A DNA stretch of 64,000 nt from Variovorax sp. CF313. Its GTDB lineage: Bacteria; Pseudomonadota; Gammaproteobacteria; Burkholderiales; Burkholderiaceae_C. The stretch is from contig NZ_AKIW01000028.1 of the NCBI RefSeq assembly GCF_000282635.1, positions 42,313 through 106,312 on the forward strand, given 5' to 3'. Position 1 is the first letter of the stretch. The number at the start of each line of letters is the position of its first letter. The translations under genes and the position numbers were made by a program. The notes under the pieces are model-generated. The model made no database searches, had not been told where the DNA came from, and saw only the letters and a list, made by a program, of their open reading frames with translations. Of this stretch, positions 62,382 to 64,000 are shown piece by piece.

Positions 62382-62470
62382 CCCCCAGGCTGCGCGCACT
62401 GCGTGTCGCTTCGCCAACCCCCCTTTGCAAGGGGGGCGGGCCGGCCGCTTCGGGCGGCCGTGCGCGGCGG
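62382..62470. repeat. Intergenic palindromic repeat between livK and livH
   Basis: Two hairpins follow livK: CCCCCCTT/AAGGGGGG with a 3-nt loop (62418-62436) and CGGCCGC/GCGGCCG (62442-62460). The leading CTGCGCGCACTGCGTGTCGC resembles a repeat common in Comamonadaceae genomes, as recalled, not searched. It separates livK from livHM and may lower downstream expression. Confidence 0.6.
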
Positions 62471-62515
62471 CCCCTGCGAAAAAGAAGAAACGGCCAGTGG
62501 TGTCCTGAACTTTCT

Positions 62516-63391
62516 ATGAACATTTCCCTTCCCGCCCTGTTGAGCCAGCTCCTGCTTGGGCTGGTCAACGGTTCCTTCTACGCCATCCTGAGCCTCGGGC
62601 TGGCGGTGATCTTCGGCCTGCTCAACGTCATCAACTTCGCGCACGGCGCGCTGTTCATGCTCGGCGCCGTCCTGACGTGGATGGCCATGGAGTATTTCGG
62701 CATCAACTACTGGGTGATGCTGATCGCCGCGCCCGTCGTCATCGGCATCTTCGGCGTGCTCATCGAGCGCCTGCTGCTGCGCTGGATCTACAAGCTCGAC
62801 CACCTCTACGGCCTCTTGCTCACGCTGGGCCTCACGCTGCTGATCGAGGGCGTGTTCCGCTCGGTCTACGGCGTGTCGGGGCTGCCCTACGACGCGCCCG
62901 ATGCGCTGTCGAGTTCCACCGACCTGGGCTTCATGGTGCTGCCGAACTATCGTGCCTGGGTGGTCGTTGCATCGCTGGTGATCTGCTTTGCGACCTGGTT
63001 CGTGATCGAGAAGACCCGCCTGGGCGCCTACCTGCGCGCCGGCACCGAGAACCCGCGGCTGGTGGAGGCCTTCGGCGTCAACGTGCCGCTGATGATCACG
63101 CTGACCTATGCCTTCGGCTGCGCGCTCGCGGCCTTCGCCGGCGTGCTCGCTGCACCGGTGATGCAGGTGTCGCCGCTGATGGGGCAGAACCTCATCATCG
63201 TGGTGTTCGCGGTGGTCGTGATCGGCGGCATGGGTTCGATCATGGGCGCCATCCTCACGGGTCTCGGGCTCGGCGTGATCGAAGGGTTCACCAAGGTTTT
63301 CTATCCCGAGGCATCGTCTACGGTTGTGTTCGTGATCATGGTCATCGTGCTGTTGATTCGCCCCGCCGGCCTGTTCGGCAAAGAAAAATAA
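62516..63391 (+). CDS. livH: LivH, ABC transporter permease
   Basis: This 291-residue permease has eight or so hydrophobic helices. Family motifs are GLVNGSFYAILSLGLAVIFG, LLNVINFAHGALFMLGA, and the coupling-loop ENPRLVEAFGVNVPLM followed by IGGMGSIMGAILTG. It pairs with LivM. The next gene starts 10 bp after its stop. Confidence 0.93.
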   Translation: MNISLPALLSQLLLGLVNGSFYAILSLGLAVIFGLLNVINFAHGALFMLGAVLTWMAMEYFGINYWVMLIAAPVVIGIFGVLIERLLLRWIYKLDHLYGLLLTLGLTLLIEGVFRSVYGVSGLPYDAPDALSSSTDLGFMVLPNYRAWVVVASLVICFATWFVIEKTRLGAYLRAGTENPRLVEAFGVNVPLMITLTYAFGCALAAFAGVLAAPVMQVSPLMGQNLIIVVFAVVVIGGMGSIMGAILTGLGLGVIEGFTKVFYPEASSTVVFVIMVIVLLIRPAGLFGKEK

Positions 63392-63401
63392 GGCGAGTGG
63401 C

Positions 63402-64000
63402 ATGAACACGAAAAAAATCTCCCTCATCGTCTACGCACTTCTGCTGGTGGCGCTCGTCGCGGCGCCGTTCTTCGGCGCCTACCCGGTGTTCGTGATGAAG
63501 CTCATGTGCTTCGCACTGTTCGCCGCGGCCTTCAACCTGCTGCTGGGCTTCACGGGCCTGCTGTCGTTCGGCCACGCGGCCTTCCTCGGCGGCTCCGCCT
63601 ATGTGGCGGGGCATGCGATGAAGGTCTGGGGCCTGACGCCCGAGCTGGGCCTGATCGCGGGCACGCTCAGCGGCGCTTTCCTCGGCTGGATCTTTGGCGT
63701 GCTGGCCATTCGCCGCCAGGGCATTTACTTCGCGATGATCACGCTGGCGCTCGCGCAGATGATGTTCTTCGTCGCGCTGCAGGCCAAGTTCACGGGCGGC
63801 GAGGACGGCCTGCAGGGCGTGCCGCGCGGCAAGCTGTTCGGCCTGGTCGACCTGTCCAACGACCTCACGATGTACTACGTCGCGCTGGTCATCGTGGTCG
63901 CGGCCTTCCTGCTGATCGTGCGCACCATCCACTCGCCCTTCGGGCAGGTGCTCAAGGGCATCAAGGAGAACGAGCCGCGCGCGCTGTCGCTGGGCTACGA
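63402..64000 (+). CDS. livM: LivM, ABC transporter permease (5' part)
   Basis: About 199 codons of the second permease are visible before the right edge cuts the gene. Motifs include FAAAFNLLLGFTGLLSFGHA, IYFAMITLALAQMMFF, and the coupling loop SPFGQVLKGIKENEPRA. It forms the channel with LivH. Confidence 0.93.
   Translation, partial: MNTKKISLIVYALLLVALVAAPFFGAYPVFVMKLMCFALFAAAFNLLLGFTGLLSFGHAAFLGGSAYVAGHAMKVWGLTPELGLIAGTLSGAFLGWIFGVLAIRRQGIYFAMITLALAQMMFFVALQAKFTGGEDGLQGVPRGKLFGLVDLSNDLTMYYVALVIVVAAFLLIVRTIHSPFGQVLKGIKENEPRALSLGY

Overview
The window looks like a chromosome segment of a high-GC betaproteobacterium of the Comamonadaceae, most like Variovorax. The evidence is protein content, gene order (miaB, RND pump, ttcA, folB with a pteridine reductase, midA, glmU and glmS, livGFKHM) and long intergenic palindromic repeats typical of that family. 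The species call is inference from pattern recognition only; no database was searched. No rRNA, tRNA or CRISPR array was seen.

Positions 1-36084 are mostly core genome. They hold the 5' part of miaB, a two-gene RND efflux operon, ttcA, a folate pair (folB and a PTR1-type reductase), midA, and a 580-bp imperfect inverted repeat. Next come a TauD-type dioxygenase, hisN, a ROK kinase, a TM2-TPR protein with a coupled DUF1877 gene, and a MocR regulator divergent from a DUF2917-like gene. A compact otsB-GH15-otsA operon for trehalose follows, then cca, ompW, a GST, slt, a folate cyclo-ligase, a LysR gene divergent from a second DUF2917 gene, a BLUF blue-light sensor divergent from a Crp/Fnr regulator, glmU, an Lrp regulator and glmS.

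Positions 36085-42950 form an accessory island directly behind glmS, visibly less GC-rich than its surroundings. At its left edge, 24 nt after the glmS stop, a TGT is followed by three exact-length 20-bp direct repeats, which resembles the end of a Tn7-like (or IS21-like) element at attTn7. Behind it lie an XRE regulator with operator palindromes and a tightly packed operon. That operon has three metallophosphoesterases, two HAD proteins related to the Swiss-Army-Knife RNA-repair HAD family, and two copies (one free, one fused to a phosphoesterase) of a domain that looks like the toxin-binding C-terminus of Xre/MbcA/ParS antitoxins. No RES toxin is present. This is the best candidate in the window for an undescribed toxin/antitoxin, defence or nucleic-acid repair system. 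The island ends in a truncated small membrane gene and a frameshifted, 5'-truncated RHS remnant.

Positions 42980-54720 hold a stress and regulation district: terC, a NhaR-like LysR gene, a TerB-like gene, a frameshifted HPF/RaiA remnant, two paralogous MarR genes about 4.6 kb apart, an OhrR-type regulator sharing a perfect palindrome with a Tat-exported hydrolase, a PLD lipoprotein, a LysR gene divergent from a SnoaL-like protein, and an enoyl-CoA hydratase.

Positions 54992-64000 look like an acyl-CoA catabolic cluster: acyl-CoA ligase, AraC/OruR-type regulator, the two ends of an internally deleted DUF6351 gene, an SCP2-type thiolase, and livGFKHM (cut by the right edge). A conserved element of about 47 bp with 21-bp-spaced direct repeats occurs three times, at 47499-47545, 54831-54877 and 57713-57758. 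The last two lie almost the same distance from start codons, so they are probably operators of the AraC regulator.
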